Source: Castellaniella caeni NBRC 101664 (GTDB lineage Bacteria > Pseudomonadota > Gammaproteobacteria > Burkholderiales > Burkholderiaceae_B). Taken from it: a stretch of DNA of 64,000 nucleotides. The stretch is taken from the NCBI RefSeq assembly GCF_001592225.1, contig NZ_BCWN01000003.1, forward strand, positions 162,361 to 226,360, written 5' to 3'. This document shows, piece by piece, positions 41,485 to 51,108 of the stretch. The first letter of the stretch is position 1, and every line of letters starts with the position of its first letter. The position numbers were made by a program, and so were the translations under genes. The notes beneath the pieces were generated by a model that saw only the letters and a program-made list of their open reading frames with translations, had not been told where the DNA came from and ran no database searches.

Positions 41485-41564
41485 GGGGCCATGATCCTGA
41501 AATTTTGGGGCCATGATAGCAAATATGGCCCCAAACTATGGCCCCAAACTCACGCGATGGCCCC
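41485..41564. repeat. Five-copy GGGGCCAT / ATGGCCCC box array
   Basis: Two copies of GGGGCCAT (41485-41492, 41507-41514) and three of its complement ATGGCCCC (41525-41532, 41538-41545, 41557-41564) fall within 80 bp. The second and third make a perfect 11-bp inverted repeat, TTTGGGGCCAT/ATGGCCCCAAA, with a 10-base spacer. The first box touches the integrase ATG. The layout suggests integrase or excisionase arm sites or an int operator. Confidence 0.65.
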
Positions 41565-41590
41565 GGATTCAGCCCTACCCTACCGGGCAC

Positions 41591-41622
41591 TAAAAAGCCC
41601 CGCTCTCCTATGAAAGCGGGGC
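41591..41622 (-). terminator. Rho-independent terminator of icd
   Basis: On the minus strand an 8-bp stem GCCCCGCT/AGCGGGGC (41615-41622 with 41597-41604) is followed by TTTTTA. It lies about 35 bp after the icd stop. Confidence 0.85.
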
Positions 41623-41656
41623 CTTTGCAGACTTCAATGAATCAGTCGAAAACCGA

Positions 41657-42913
<1,257 letters not shown>

Positions 42914-43203
42914 GAGTGCTCCAGTGTTGCTGGGGTTGTTGTTCAAAAAGAGGATGGTGTGACTGGTGTGAGTCTTATATAAGAGTTTAACGTAAACTGC
43001 CCATCAAGACGCTCACGTTCTGCCTGCCAATGCGCTGCGGCCCGATCCGGGCCTTGGCGCCACTCCGGCGCCGTACACCCGATGCCACGGGCACCGCAGC
43101 CCCCCTGGTCACGCCTGTATTCTACTGATCCCGCCCGGCGGGCGATAGCCGCGCCAGGCCGCTAAAATGAGTGTATCGTTCTCATCTTTCCGCTGGCCGC
43201 CGC

Positions 43204-43635
43204 ATGTTCAATCCGTCCAAAGAGCAAGTTCGCGAGTTTTTCACTGAGGCCTGGCGCAAGCGACGCACGGGCGGGGTGCTGACCCCGCTCGAGACCATGG
43301 CCGCGGATCTGGTCGAGCGCCATCCCGAATACCACGACGACCTGCAAGACCCCGAGGCCGCAGCGCGCGAATACCCCGTCGAAGCAGGGCGCACCAACCC
43401 CTTCCTGCACTTGTCGATGCACCTGGCCATCCAGGAACAGATTTCGATCGATCACCCGCCCGGCATCCGCGCGGCCTGGAACACCCTGCTGCAGACGCAC
43501 GACGAACACGAAGCCGCCCACGTCATCATGGACGCGCTGGGCGAGGTCGTCTGGGAAGCCCAGCGGCTGGGCACGCCGCTGGACAATGACCACTATCTGG
43601 ATCTGATCCGGCGCTACGCCAGCCGCGGGCGCTGA
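43204..43635 (+). CDS. DUF1841 family protein
   Basis: The 143-residue soluble protein begins MFNPSKEQVREFFTEAWRKR and contains NPFLHLSMHLAIQEQISID and HEAAHVIMDALGEVVWEAQR, the conserved blocks of DUF1841. Several histidines and glutamates suggest metal binding, but the function is unknown. It is found next to paired cytochromes c in related genomes, as here. The ATG at 43204 is chosen because MFNPS is the family start; an ATG-less extension lies upstream. Confidence 0.87.
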   Translation: MFNPSKEQVREFFTEAWRKRRTGGVLTPLETMAADLVERHPEYHDDLQDPEAAAREYPVEAGRTNPFLHLSMHLAIQEQISIDHPPGIRAAWNTLLQTHDEHEAAHVIMDALGEVVWEAQRLGTPLDNDHYLDLIRRYASRGR

Positions 43636-43735
43636 CGCCCGGTCGCCAGCAAAGAACACACTTGGCACCACGCCCGGACAGCGCTGACCGTTGGCTGAGA
43701 TGCCGCGCGCAAGCGCCCAGCGCCGCGTAGCCGGA

Positions 43736-44104
43736 CTATTTGAAGCTGTCCGGGTGCACCGACAGCGGCGAAGGCAAGGTGGCCAGCCATGAAGTGATGT
43801 TGTCGATGTCGCTGGCCGACAGCTGCGCCGCCATGGCCCCCATCACGGCGTTCTTGCGCACGTTGGCCGAGGCGGGCTCGCCCTTCTGGCCGCGCTGATA
43901 GGCCACCAGGGCATGCGCAAGGTAGTCGCGGTGCTGGCCGGCCAGAATGGGGTAATCGGGCTGGATGGGTGACTTGGCGTCGGCCCCGTGACAGGAAAAG
44001 CAGGTGAATTTCTGGAAGGCGGCCTGGCCAGCGGCAAGATCGGCGGCCTGCGCGCCCGCGGACATCAGGCCCAGGGCCAGGAGAGCAATCGAGACGGTTC
44101 GCAT
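43736..44104 (-). CDS. Small class I cytochrome c (second of a pair)
   Basis: The 122-residue periplasmic cytochrome has signal peptide 1-20 (ending AQA), heme-binding CFSCH at residues 35-39, and a probable axial Met in KNAVMGAMAAQLS. PILAGQHRDYLAHALVAYQRG is the c4/c553-type helix. It follows the sister gene by nine bases. It likely shuttles electrons between the bc1 complex and a terminal oxidase or reductase. Confidence 0.9.
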   Translation of the reverse strand: MRTVSIALLALGLMSAGAQAADLAAGQAAFQKFTCFSCHGADAKSPIQPDYPILAGQHRDYLAHALVAYQRGQKGEPASANVRKNAVMGAMAAQLSASDIDNITSWLATLPSPLSVHPDSFK

Positions 44105-44113
44105 GGGGGCTTC

Positions 44114-44467
44114 CTATTTGAGACTGGAATAGTAGGCAGCGACATCGGCCATGTCTTGAGGCGACAGGGACTGCGCGATGGCATCCATGGTGGGAAACGA
44201 GCGGGCCCCGCTGGCGTATTCTTTAAGCGCCGCGACGATGTAGGCCGCGTTTTGGCCGGCGATCATGGGCACGTGGTACAACTCGGGGTAGGCTGCGCGG
44301 TAGTCTTGAATGCCGTGACAGCCGATGCACATGGATACTTTCTGAGAACCCGCCTGCGCATTGCCCTGAACGGCGGGGGGGTCTGCGGCCAGGGCCGAAC
44401 CGGCTACCAGAAACGATGCCACCACACTGGCGACCGCACCATGACGCGTCAATCTGACTGACTTCAT
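44114..44467 (-). CDS. Small class I cytochrome c (first of a pair)
   Basis: The 117-residue periplasmic protein has a signal peptide about 1-28, heme motif CIGCH at residues 47-51, and a likely axial Met in SFPTMDAIAQSLSPQD. IAGQNAAYIVAALKEYASG matches c4/c553-like cytochromes. With the next gene it forms what in cytochrome c4 would be the two halves of one diheme protein, here encoded separately. It is divergent from the MoxR gene across 185 bp. Confidence 0.9.
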   Translation of the reverse strand: MKSVRLTRHGAVASVVASFLVAGSALAADPPAVQGNAQAGSQKVSMCIGCHGIQDYRAAYPELYHVPMIAGQNAAYIVAALKEYASGARSFPTMDAIAQSLSPQDMADVAAYYSSLK

Positions 44468-44652
44468 ATGGCCTCTTGTCTCGTGTTTCGTGTTTTAGTG
44501 TCGGCATCGGCCACCCTCAAACCCTGACCGATGAGGCCTACCGATTGTACGATAGTTACCTGATACAGACAGCCTTAAACGGTTGAACCCTATAGCAAAC
44601 CCTGATACAGCATGGGCCGCCCGCCACCTTTCACCCTCTTTTCCGGGACATC

Positions 44653-45516
44653 ATGACCACCCCCACCGCCTCCAACGCCTCTCCCCGCTTCCAGGGAACC
44701 GAGCACTACGTCGCCACCGATGCCCTGAAGATGGCCGTCAACGCCGCCCTGGTGCTGCAGCGCCCCCTGCTGGTGAAGGGCGAACCCGGCACGGGCAAGA
44801 CCATGCTGGCCGAAGAAGTGGCGCAGGCCCTGGGCCGCCCGCTCTTGCAGTGGCACATCAAGTCCACCACCAAGGCACAGCAAGGGCTGTACGAATACGA
44901 CGCCGTCTCGCGGCTGCGCGACTCGCAGCTGGGCGACGCCTCGGTGCACGACATCGGCAACTACATCGTGCGCGGGGTACTGTGGCAGGCCTTTGAAGCC
45001 GAAGCGCCAAGCGTCGTGCTCATCGACGAAATCGACAAGGCCGACATCGAATTTCCCAACGATCTGCTGCGCGAACTCGACCGCATGGAATTCCACGTCT
45101 ACGAAACCCGGCAGACCATCCAGGCGCGCCACAAGCCGCTCATCATCATCACCTCGAACAACGAAAAAGACCTGCCCGACGCCTTTTTGCGGCGCTGCTT
45201 CTTTCACTACATCGAGTTTCCCGACCGCGCCACGCTCAGCGACATCGTCGCCGTGCACTTTCCCGAGCTGCGGGCCGACATCCTCGGCGCCGCGCTGGAT
45301 GTCTTCTTTCGCCTGCGCGAGGTGCCCGGCCTGAAAAAGCGCCCGTCCACCTCTGAGTTTCTCGACTGGCTGCGCCTGCTGCTGGCGGAATCCGTCGCCC
45401 CCGAAACACTGGCCCGCCAGGACATCCCGCCGCTGGCCGGCGCCCTGCTCAAGAACGAGCAAGACCTCGGCCTGCTGCGGCGGCTCGCCGCGCTCACCCA
45501 GCGCGGTGGGCGCTAG
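44653..45516 (+). CDS. MoxR-family AAA+ ATPase
   Basis: The 287-residue chaperone ATPase has Walker A KGEPGTGKTMLAEEVAQAL, Walker B VVLIDEIDKADIEFPNDLLR, sensor 1 IIITSNNEKDLPDAFLRR, and a C-terminal lid. MoxR proteins work with von Willebrand A partners to mature or insert cofactors into enzymes; the partner follows 21 bp downstream. The client enzyme is not apparent, although cytochrome genes are adjacent. Confidence 0.92.
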   Translation: MTTPTASNASPRFQGTEHYVATDALKMAVNAALVLQRPLLVKGEPGTGKTMLAEEVAQALGRPLLQWHIKSTTKAQQGLYEYDAVSRLRDSQLGDASVHDIGNYIVRGVLWQAFEAEAPSVVLIDEIDKADIEFPNDLLRELDRMEFHVYETRQTIQARHKPLIIITSNNEKDLPDAFLRRCFFHYIEFPDRATLSDIVAVHFPELRADILGAALDVFFRLREVPGLKKRPSTSEFLDWLRLLLAESVAPETLARQDIPPLAGALLKNEQDLGLLRRLAALTQRGGR

Positions 45517-45537
45517 GCGCTTCCCATCGAGCACCCC

Positions 45538-46710
45538 ATGCTGATCGATTTCTTCACCCAGCTGCGCGCGGCCGGCATCCCGGTCTCCACCCAGGAATAC
45601 CTCAGCCTGCTCGAACTGCTGAGCAGCCCCGCCGCCCCCACCAGCACGGAAGATTTCTACCACCTGGCGCGCATGGCGCTGGTCAAGGACGAAACCCGCT
45701 ATGACCGCTACGACCGGGTCTTTGCCAGCTTCATCGGCCAGTTGCAAGCCCGCGCGGGCAAGGGTGCGGACATTCCCGCCGACTGGCTGATGCAAACCTT
45801 CCGCAAGCATCTCAGCGATGCCGAAAAGGCGGCGCTGGAAAAATACGGCTGGGATCGCCTGATGGAGATGTTCCGCGAGCGTCTGGCCGAACAAAAAGAA
45901 CGCCACGCGGGCGGCAGCAAATGGATCGGCACGGGCGGCTCCTCGCCCTATGGTCACGGCGGCTACCACCCCGAGGGCATCCGCATCGGCGGCCCCTCGG
46001 CGGGCAACCGCACGGCGGTCAAGGTCTGGGAACAGCGCCACTACCGCGACTACGACGACCAGCAGGCACTGGGCACGCGCAACTTCAAGATGGCGCTGCG
46101 GCGGCTGCGGCGCTTCGCGCGCCAGGGCGCCGCCCTGGAACTGGACATGCCCGGCACGATCCGCGGCACCGCCGAACAAGCCGGCCTGCTCGACCTGCGC
46201 TGGGTGCCCGAGCGCCACAACACGGTCAAGGTGCTGATGCTGCTGGACGTGGGCGGCAGCATGGACGATCACATCGCCCGCATCGAAGCGCTGTTTTCAG
46301 CGGCGCGCAGCGAATTCAAGCACTTGGAAGTATTCTATTTCCACAACTGCCCATATGAATCGGTCTGGCGCCACAACGAACGCCGCCGCAGCACGCGCAT
46401 CGACACGCAAGACCTGCTGCGCAGCCATGGCGAAGACTGGCGCCTGATCCTGGTGGGCGACGCCTCGATGAGTCCCTACGAGCTGCTCTACCCGGGCGGC
46501 TCGATCGAGCACCACAATACCGAGACGGGGGCAACCTGGCTGCAGCGTCTGCTGGGCCACTGGCCGCACGCCGTGTGGCTCAACCCAGAGCCCTCCGGTT
46601 CGTGGCAGTACCGTCAGTCGATTGCCCTGGTGCGCGAGCTGATGCACGAGCGCATGTTCGGCATGACGATCGACGGCCTGGAACAGGCAATGCGCCTGCT
46701 GTCCAAGTAA
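45538..46710 (+). CDS. VWA-domain protein, CoxE-like partner of MoxR
   Basis: The 390-residue protein starts MLIDFFTQLRAAGIPVSTQEYL and has a C-terminal von Willebrand A domain (about 220-390). The metal-site motif reads DVGGSMDDH (DxGxS in place of the usual DxSxS), followed by FYFHNCPYESVW and LVGDASMSPYEL. CoxE/MoxR pairs assist assembly of metal-containing dehydrogenases. It ends 46 bp from the convergent GMC gene. Confidence 0.88.
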   Translation: MLIDFFTQLRAAGIPVSTQEYLSLLELLSSPAAPTSTEDFYHLARMALVKDETRYDRYDRVFASFIGQLQARAGKGADIPADWLMQTFRKHLSDAEKAALEKYGWDRLMEMFRERLAEQKERHAGGSKWIGTGGSSPYGHGGYHPEGIRIGGPSAGNRTAVKVWEQRHYRDYDDQQALGTRNFKMALRRLRRFARQGAALELDMPGTIRGTAEQAGLLDLRWVPERHNTVKVLMLLDVGGSMDDHIARIEALFSAARSEFKHLEVFYFHNCPYESVWRHNERRRSTRIDTQDLLRSHGEDWRLILVGDASMSPYELLYPGGSIEHHNTETGATWLQRLLGHWPHAVWLNPEPSGSWQYRQSIALVRELMHERMFGMTIDGLEQAMRLLSK

Positions 46711-46756
46711 AACGTTTCCCTGGACGCCTTCTGGCGGCAAGCCCCCGAATTCGCAA

Positions 46757-48358
46757 TCAGCGGGCGGCGGCCTGCAAAATGAGATCGGCGCCCTTTTCCG
46801 CCACCATCATCACCACCCCCTGCGTATTGCCGGACACCATGGCCGGGATGACCGAAGCATCGACGACGCGCAGGCCGTCGAGCCCGCGCACGCGCAGCTC
46901 GGTATCCACCACGCTGGCGGCATCCGAACCCATGCGGCACGTGCCGATGGGGTGGTAGATGGTCTGGCCGTTTTCGCGGGCGAAGCGCAGCCAATCGTCG
47001 CGCGACTGCGTCTGCGCGCCCGGGCTGAGTTCCTGTTCGACGTAGCGGGCCATGGCGGGCTGATCCATGATGCGGCGCGCCAGCCGCATGCCGCCGATGA
47101 GGCTGTCCTGGTCGCCCACGCAATCGAGAAAGTTGGGCCGGATGACCGGGCCGACGTTGGGATCGGCGCTGCGCGCGTGAATGCTGCCCACCGACTGCGG
47201 CCGCAACTGGGCCACACCCAGCGTCATGCCGGGGCGGTGATCGAGCTTGCGCTCGGCCGCATTGGCATAGCTGGCGTGCATGAAAAAATACTGCACGTCG
47301 GGTGCGGGCAGATCGGGGTGGCTTTTCACGAAGCCAAACACCAGGCCCGTACCCAGCGTCAGGATGCCGGTGTGGCGGGCAAAATACTCGGATACCGCCA
47401 GCCCCAGCCGCCAACCGCGTGTAAGCTCATTGAGCGTCTGAGTGTGCCGCACGCGCCAGTTCATGCGCGTGCAGAAGTGATCGATGTAGTTCTCGCCCAC
47501 GGCGGGCAGGGCATGGCGCACCGGCACGCCGATGGACTGCAGCACGCCCGGATCGCCAATGCCCGAGAGTTCGAGGATCTGCGGCGACTGCACCGTGCCG
47601 GCGGCCAGGATGACCTCGGCCCGGGCGCGCACCTGCACGCGCTGTCCATTGTGCAGGTAACTGACCCCCACGCAGCGGCGCTGGGCCTCGTCCAGGTCGA
47701 GCCCCAGCACCTGGGCCTGGGTGTGTACCGTCAGGTTGGCGCGGCCGCGCGCCGGATCGAGATAGCCCTGGGTGACGCTCCAGCGCCGACCCTGGCGCTG
47801 CAGCACCTGGTAATAACCAAAGCCCTCCTGCTCGCCCGCGTTGTAGTCGGCGTTATACGGCTGGCCCGCCTGGGCGGCGGCGGCCAGCAGGGCGTCGGCC
47901 AGAACGTGGCGCTCGCCCACCTCGCTCAGGTACATGGGCCCGTCGTGTCCGCGCGCGGCCCCGCCCTGGGCGTAGTTTTCGAGCTTGCGGAAATAGGGTT
48001 CGACGTCTGACCAACCCCAACCATGGGCTCCCAGCGCCTGCCAGTGGTCGTAGTCGGCGGGCTGGCCGCGCACGTAGATCATGCCATTGATGAGCGACGA
48101 GCCGCCCAGGCCCTTGCCACGCGGCACGGCAATGACGCGATCCAGGGTGTTGGGCTCGGGCGCGGTCTCGAAGCGCCAGTTGAAACGCGGATCGACCAGC
48201 AGCTTGCTGAAGCCTGCGGGAATCGGAATCCAGAACCCGCGCCCCTCGCCGCCCGCCTCCAGCAAGAGCACGCGGTGCTTGCCGGACGCCGTCAGGCGGT
48301 TGGCCAGGATGCAGCCCGCAGTGCCGCCGCCGACGATGACGTAGTCATACTCTTGCAT
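46757..48358 (-). CDS. GMC-family FAD-dependent oxidoreductase
   Basis: The 533-residue flavoenzyme of the choline/alcohol dehydrogenase type has FAD motif YVIVGGGTAGCILANRL, GMC block VPRGKGLGGSSLINGMIYVR, and active-site region IYHPIGTCRMG. The C-terminal catalytic pair region reads MVSGNTQGVVMMVAEKGADL. It oxidises an unknown alcohol, passing electrons to quinone or a dye-type acceptor. It follows the shikimate dehydrogenase-like gene by 19 bp, suggesting use on the same substrate class. Confidence 0.88.
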   Translation of the reverse strand: MQEYDYVIVGGGTAGCILANRLTASGKHRVLLLEAGGEGRGFWIPIPAGFSKLLVDPRFNWRFETAPEPNTLDRVIAVPRGKGLGGSSLINGMIYVRGQPADYDHWQALGAHGWGWSDVEPYFRKLENYAQGGAARGHDGPMYLSEVGERHVLADALLAAAAQAGQPYNADYNAGEQEGFGYYQVLQRQGRRWSVTQGYLDPARGRANLTVHTQAQVLGLDLDEAQRRCVGVSYLHNGQRVQVRARAEVILAAGTVQSPQILELSGIGDPGVLQSIGVPVRHALPAVGENYIDHFCTRMNWRVRHTQTLNELTRGWRLGLAVSEYFARHTGILTLGTGLVFGFVKSHPDLPAPDVQYFFMHASYANAAERKLDHRPGMTLGVAQLRPQSVGSIHARSADPNVGPVIRPNFLDCVGDQDSLIGGMRLARRIMDQPAMARYVEQELSPGAQTQSRDDWLRFARENGQTIYHPIGTCRMGSDAASVVDTELRVRGLDGLRVVDASVIPAMVSGNTQGVVMMVAEKGADLILQAAAR

Positions 48359-48377
48359 GTCCGCCCCGCTCGATGCC

Positions 48378-49166
48378 TCAATCCCGCAACATGAAACGTG
48401 CCATCAGCCGCACCTGCTCGTCGAGCATGTGGCGGCCAAAGTGCACCGGGCAGCCGTGCGCCTGCGCCTGGGCAAGCAAGGGGGTCAGTTCCGGCTTCAT
48501 GATGATTTCGGCCACGAGGGTGTGCGGCTGCAGCCGGTCGATCGCCAGCGGCAGGGGGTCGTCCGGCTTCATGCCCAGCGACGTGGCGTTGACGACCACG
48601 TCATAGCCCTGTGGGTCGGCGTCTCCGGCCTGGATATCGGCCTGCGGAAAGGCCTGGCGCACACGCTGCACGACGGCATCGGCCTTGGCGCGCGTGCGGT
48701 TGGCGACGACCACCTGCGCGGCCCCCGCCTGCGCCAGCGAAAACGCAATGGCCCCGGCCGCGCCGCCCGCCCCCAGCAGCAGGCAGCGCCTGCCCGCCGG
48801 ATCATGACCCTGGGTGCGCAGGCCTTGCACGAAACCGGCGCCATCGAACATGTCGCCCACCAAACGGCCATCAGGGTCACGGCGCACGGTGTTGACCGAG
48901 CCCGTGGCCTGGGCCGCCGGGCCCAGCGCGTCGCACAAGGCCGCCACCGCCGTCTTGTGCGGCACCGTGACGATGAAGCCGTCCAGGTTCCGGGTGCGGC
49001 GAAAGCCCTCGACCACGGCGGCCAGGCCTTCGGGCGCCACGTGTACCGGCACCAGCACGGCATCGAGCGCGCGCGCCTCGAAGTAGGCATTGAGCACTTG
49101 CGGCGTGCGCACCTGCGCGATGGGGTCGGCCACAATGGCGAAGAGTCGGGTGTTTCCGTTGATCAT
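48378..49166 (-). CDS. Shikimate dehydrogenase-like protein (not housekeeping AroE)
   Basis: The 262-residue AroE-fold protein keeps the catalytic Lys in VTVPHKTAV, Asp in DMFDGAGF and Rossmann motif LLGAGGAAGAIAFSLA. However, the substrate-binding SKSP motif of AroE is replaced by VRTP (residues 19-22). That change is typical of Ael1/SdhL/RifI-like paralogs, some of which use quinate or aminoshikimate or have very low shikimate activity. Its position between SDR and GMC oxidoreductase genes supports a catabolic role. GGAG lies ten bases upstream of the ATG. Confidence 0.85.
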   Translation of the reverse strand: MINGNTRLFAIVADPIAQVRTPQVLNAYFEARALDAVLVPVHVAPEGLAAVVEGFRRTRNLDGFIVTVPHKTAVAALCDALGPAAQATGSVNTVRRDPDGRLVGDMFDGAGFVQGLRTQGHDPAGRRCLLLGAGGAAGAIAFSLAQAGAAQVVVANRTRAKADAVVQRVRQAFPQADIQAGDADPQGYDVVVNATSLGMKPDDPLPLAIDRLQPHTLVAEIIMKPELTPLLAQAQAHGCPVHFGRHMLDEQVRLMARFMLRD

Positions 49167-49203
49167 GAGAAAGTCGCTCCATCAGTCTTGATCGGCCCCT
49201 ATC

Positions 49204-49226
49204 CGGGATCCCGTATTGGTTAATAC
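49204..49226. promoter_or_regulatory. Two adjacent palindromes before the shikimate dehydrogenase-like gene
   Basis: CGGGATCCCG (49204-49213) and GTATTGGTTAATAC (49213-49226) lie 38-60 bp upstream of the ATG, within the 173-bp gap after the SDR gene. They could mark a separate promoter/operator for the downstream pair. Seen as symmetry only. Confidence 0.35.
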
Positions 49227-49339
49227 TCGTGCCTAAATTCGTCGCTGATGCAGCCATGCCGCGTATCCATCCGAATTTAAATATACGGTTCAACCAAACG
49301 GGACACGGGTGGTTTGGCCGGGGGTCTATGCGCCTGCGT

Positions 49340-50104
49340 TCAGGTCATCAACCAGCCGCCCGCCACGTCCACCACCTGGCCGGTGACGAACGCCGCCTCG
49401 TTCGACGTAAGAAAGGCACAGACGTCGGCCACTTCGCTAGGCTTGCCCAGGCGCCGCAGCGCGGTTTCGCGGATGACGGCCTGGTTGGCCGCATCGGCCA
49501 CGGTGCTGAGCAGTGGCGTGCTGATGCGCCCCGGCGCCAGCGCATTGACGGTGATGCCGTGGGGCCCGAGCTCGGCGGCGGCGTGGCGAGTGAAGCCGAT
49601 GAGCGCCGCCTTGGTGGCGCTGTAGTGCGCGCCCACGATGCTGCTGATGGCCACCTTGCCCGCCACCGACGACATGGACACGATGCGGCCAAACCCCCGG
49701 GCGATCATGCCCGGCGCGAGCAGGCGCGTGAGGTAGAACGCGCTGTTCAGGTTGACCCCCACCACGCGATCCCACTCGAGCGCGTCCATGGCCTGCACCG
49801 GCGACGGCGCCCCATCGTGCTTGGGTGAAATGCCCGCGTTGTTCACCAGGGTGTCGATCTCGCCCAGCTCGGCGCGAATCTGTTCGACGGCCGCCGCGCA
49901 GGCGTCGTACCGGCTGACATCCGCCGCCGCGAAGCTGACGGCATGCCCCTGCTGGCGCCAGGCCTGCACGGCAGCCTGGCCGCGCGCGTCATCCAGATCG
50001 ACCAGGCCCACGCGCGCGCCCTCGCGCAGGTAGCGCTCGACCAGGGCGCTGCCGATGCCGCCCGTTGCGCCCGTCACCAGAACGACCCGATCTTCATGCC
50101 GCAT
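49340..50104 (-). CDS. SDR-family oxidoreductase (FabG-like)
   Basis: The 254-residue classical short-chain dehydrogenase has nucleotide motif VTGATGGIGSAL, NNAG in LVNNAGISPKH, and catalytic Ser and Tyr-x3-Lys in YSATKAAL. The Asp after beta-2 (LVDLDDARG) suggests NAD rather than NADP. The C-terminus FVTGQVVDVAGGWLMT is typical. It overlaps the quinone oxidoreductase gene by 11 bp. The substrate is likely a secondary alcohol or sugar-derived hydroxyl, unknown. Confidence 0.9.
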   Translation of the reverse strand: MRHEDRVVLVTGATGGIGSALVERYLREGARVGLVDLDDARGQAAVQAWRQQGHAVSFAAADVSRYDACAAAVEQIRAELGEIDTLVNNAGISPKHDGAPSPVQAMDALEWDRVVGVNLNSAFYLTRLLAPGMIARGFGRIVSMSSVAGKVAISSIVGAHYSATKAALIGFTRHAAAELGPHGITVNALAPGRISTPLLSTVADAANQAVIRETALRRLGKPSEVADVCAFLTSNEAAFVTGQVVDVAGGWLMT

Positions 50105-51092
50105 GCTGTTCTCCCGCGATGTCGAGCACCAGCTTGCCAATGTGCTGGCTGCTTTCCATGAGGCGATGCGCCTCTTGCACCTGATCCATGGCAAACACGC
50201 GGTGGATGACGGGCAGGCACTGGCCCTGCTCCAGCAAGGGCCAGACGTGCTTGTGCACCTCGGCGGCCAGGGCCGATTTTTGTGCCGCCGGGCGCGCCCG
50301 CAAGGTAGAGCCCGTGAGTGTCAGGCGGCGCAGCATCATGGGCATGAAGTCGAAATCGACCTGGCTGCCCTGCAGGAAGGCGATCTGCACCAGCCGCCCT
50401 TCAAGGGCCAGACAGCGCACGTTGCGCGGGATGTAGTCACCACCCACCATATCGAGCACCATGTCCACGCCGCGCCCTCCGGTCTCTTGCGCCACCACAT
50501 CCACAAAATCCTGCTCGCGATACTGGATGGCCACATCGGCCCCCAGTTCGCGGCAGGCCTGCGCCTTGGCCGCGTTGCCCACGGTGGTGAGCACGCGCGC
50601 GCCGTGGGCCTTGGCCAGCTGGATGGCGGTGAGCCCGATGCCGCTGGAACCGCCATGGATGAGGACGCTTTCACCCGCTTGCAGGCGCCCGCGCTGAAAG
50701 ACGTTGGTCCAGACCGTGAAATAGGTTTCCGGCAGGGCACAGGCCTGCGTCATCGTCAGACCCTTGGGCACCGGCAGGCAGTGGCCGGCGTCCGCCACGC
50801 AGTATTCGGCGTAGCCGCCACCCGGCGTCAGCGCGCAGACGGCGTCGCCCAGCTGCCACTGGGTGACGCCCTCGCCCACCGCCGACACGCGGCCCGACAC
50901 TTCGAGCCCCAGATAAGGTGAAGCGTCGGCGGGCGGCGGATAAGAGCCCGAACGCTGCAGCACGTCGGGCCGGTTGACGCCGGCATACTGGACGGCAATC
51001 AGCACCTGCCCGGGGCCGGGCCGGGGCACAGGCGCCTCGACGAGCCGCAGACACGCCGCGTCGCCACCCTTCCCATGATCGATCAGTTTCAT
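50094..51092 (-). CDS. Zeta-crystallin-type NAD(P)H:quinone oxidoreductase
   Basis: The 332-residue MDR-family protein without structural zinc has the opening MKLIDHGKGGDAACLRLVEA and Rossmann motif VLIHGGSSGIGLTAIQLAKA, and ends in GKLVLDIAG. It belongs to the PIG3/QOR branch, which reduces quinones or enoyl compounds with NADPH. The first gene of the unit behind two LacI-type palindromes, it overlaps the SDR gene by 11 bp. The ATG at 51092 is preferred to a start within the operator region. Confidence 0.88.
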   Translation of the reverse strand: MKLIDHGKGGDAACLRLVEAPVPRPGPGQVLIAVQYAGVNRPDVLQRSGSYPPPADASPYLGLEVSGRVSAVGEGVTQWQLGDAVCALTPGGGYAEYCVADAGHCLPVPKGLTMTQACALPETYFTVWTNVFQRGRLQAGESVLIHGGSSGIGLTAIQLAKAHGARVLTTVGNAAKAQACRELGADVAIQYREQDFVDVVAQETGGRGVDMVLDMVGGDYIPRNVRCLALEGRLVQIAFLQGSQVDFDFMPMMLRRLTLTGSTLRARPAAQKSALAAEVHKHVWPLLEQGQCLPVIHRVFAMDQVQEAHRLMESSQHIGKLVLDIAGEQHAA

Positions 51093-51108
51093 TGTCTCGC
51101 TCGCAAAA

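Larger units (their letters stand above)
40943..41656. other. Gene-poor, lower-GC region beside icd with island remnants
   Basis: This 714-bp stretch holds no intact gene and is visibly richer in A/T than its surroundings near 41,130-41,250. Its contents are a perfect 9-bp hairpin (41011-41033), an integrase N-terminal stub (41484-41386, minus), an array of five 8-bp boxes upstream of that stub, and the icd terminator. It reads as the scar of a mobile element that used the 3' side of icd. Confidence 0.65.

Noticed and set aside
41485..41564. CRISPR-like array
   Set aside because: Boxes are only 8 bp, occur in both orientations with 5-14 bp spacings, and no cas genes are present; fits protein-binding sites better.
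41204..41590. Minus-strand 128-codon frame beside icd, ending in RYLARYIFRH
   Set aside because: Only about ten residues resemble IS91-type transposases (YLARYTHR-like). Too short to support, and the integrase stub in another frame explains part of the region.
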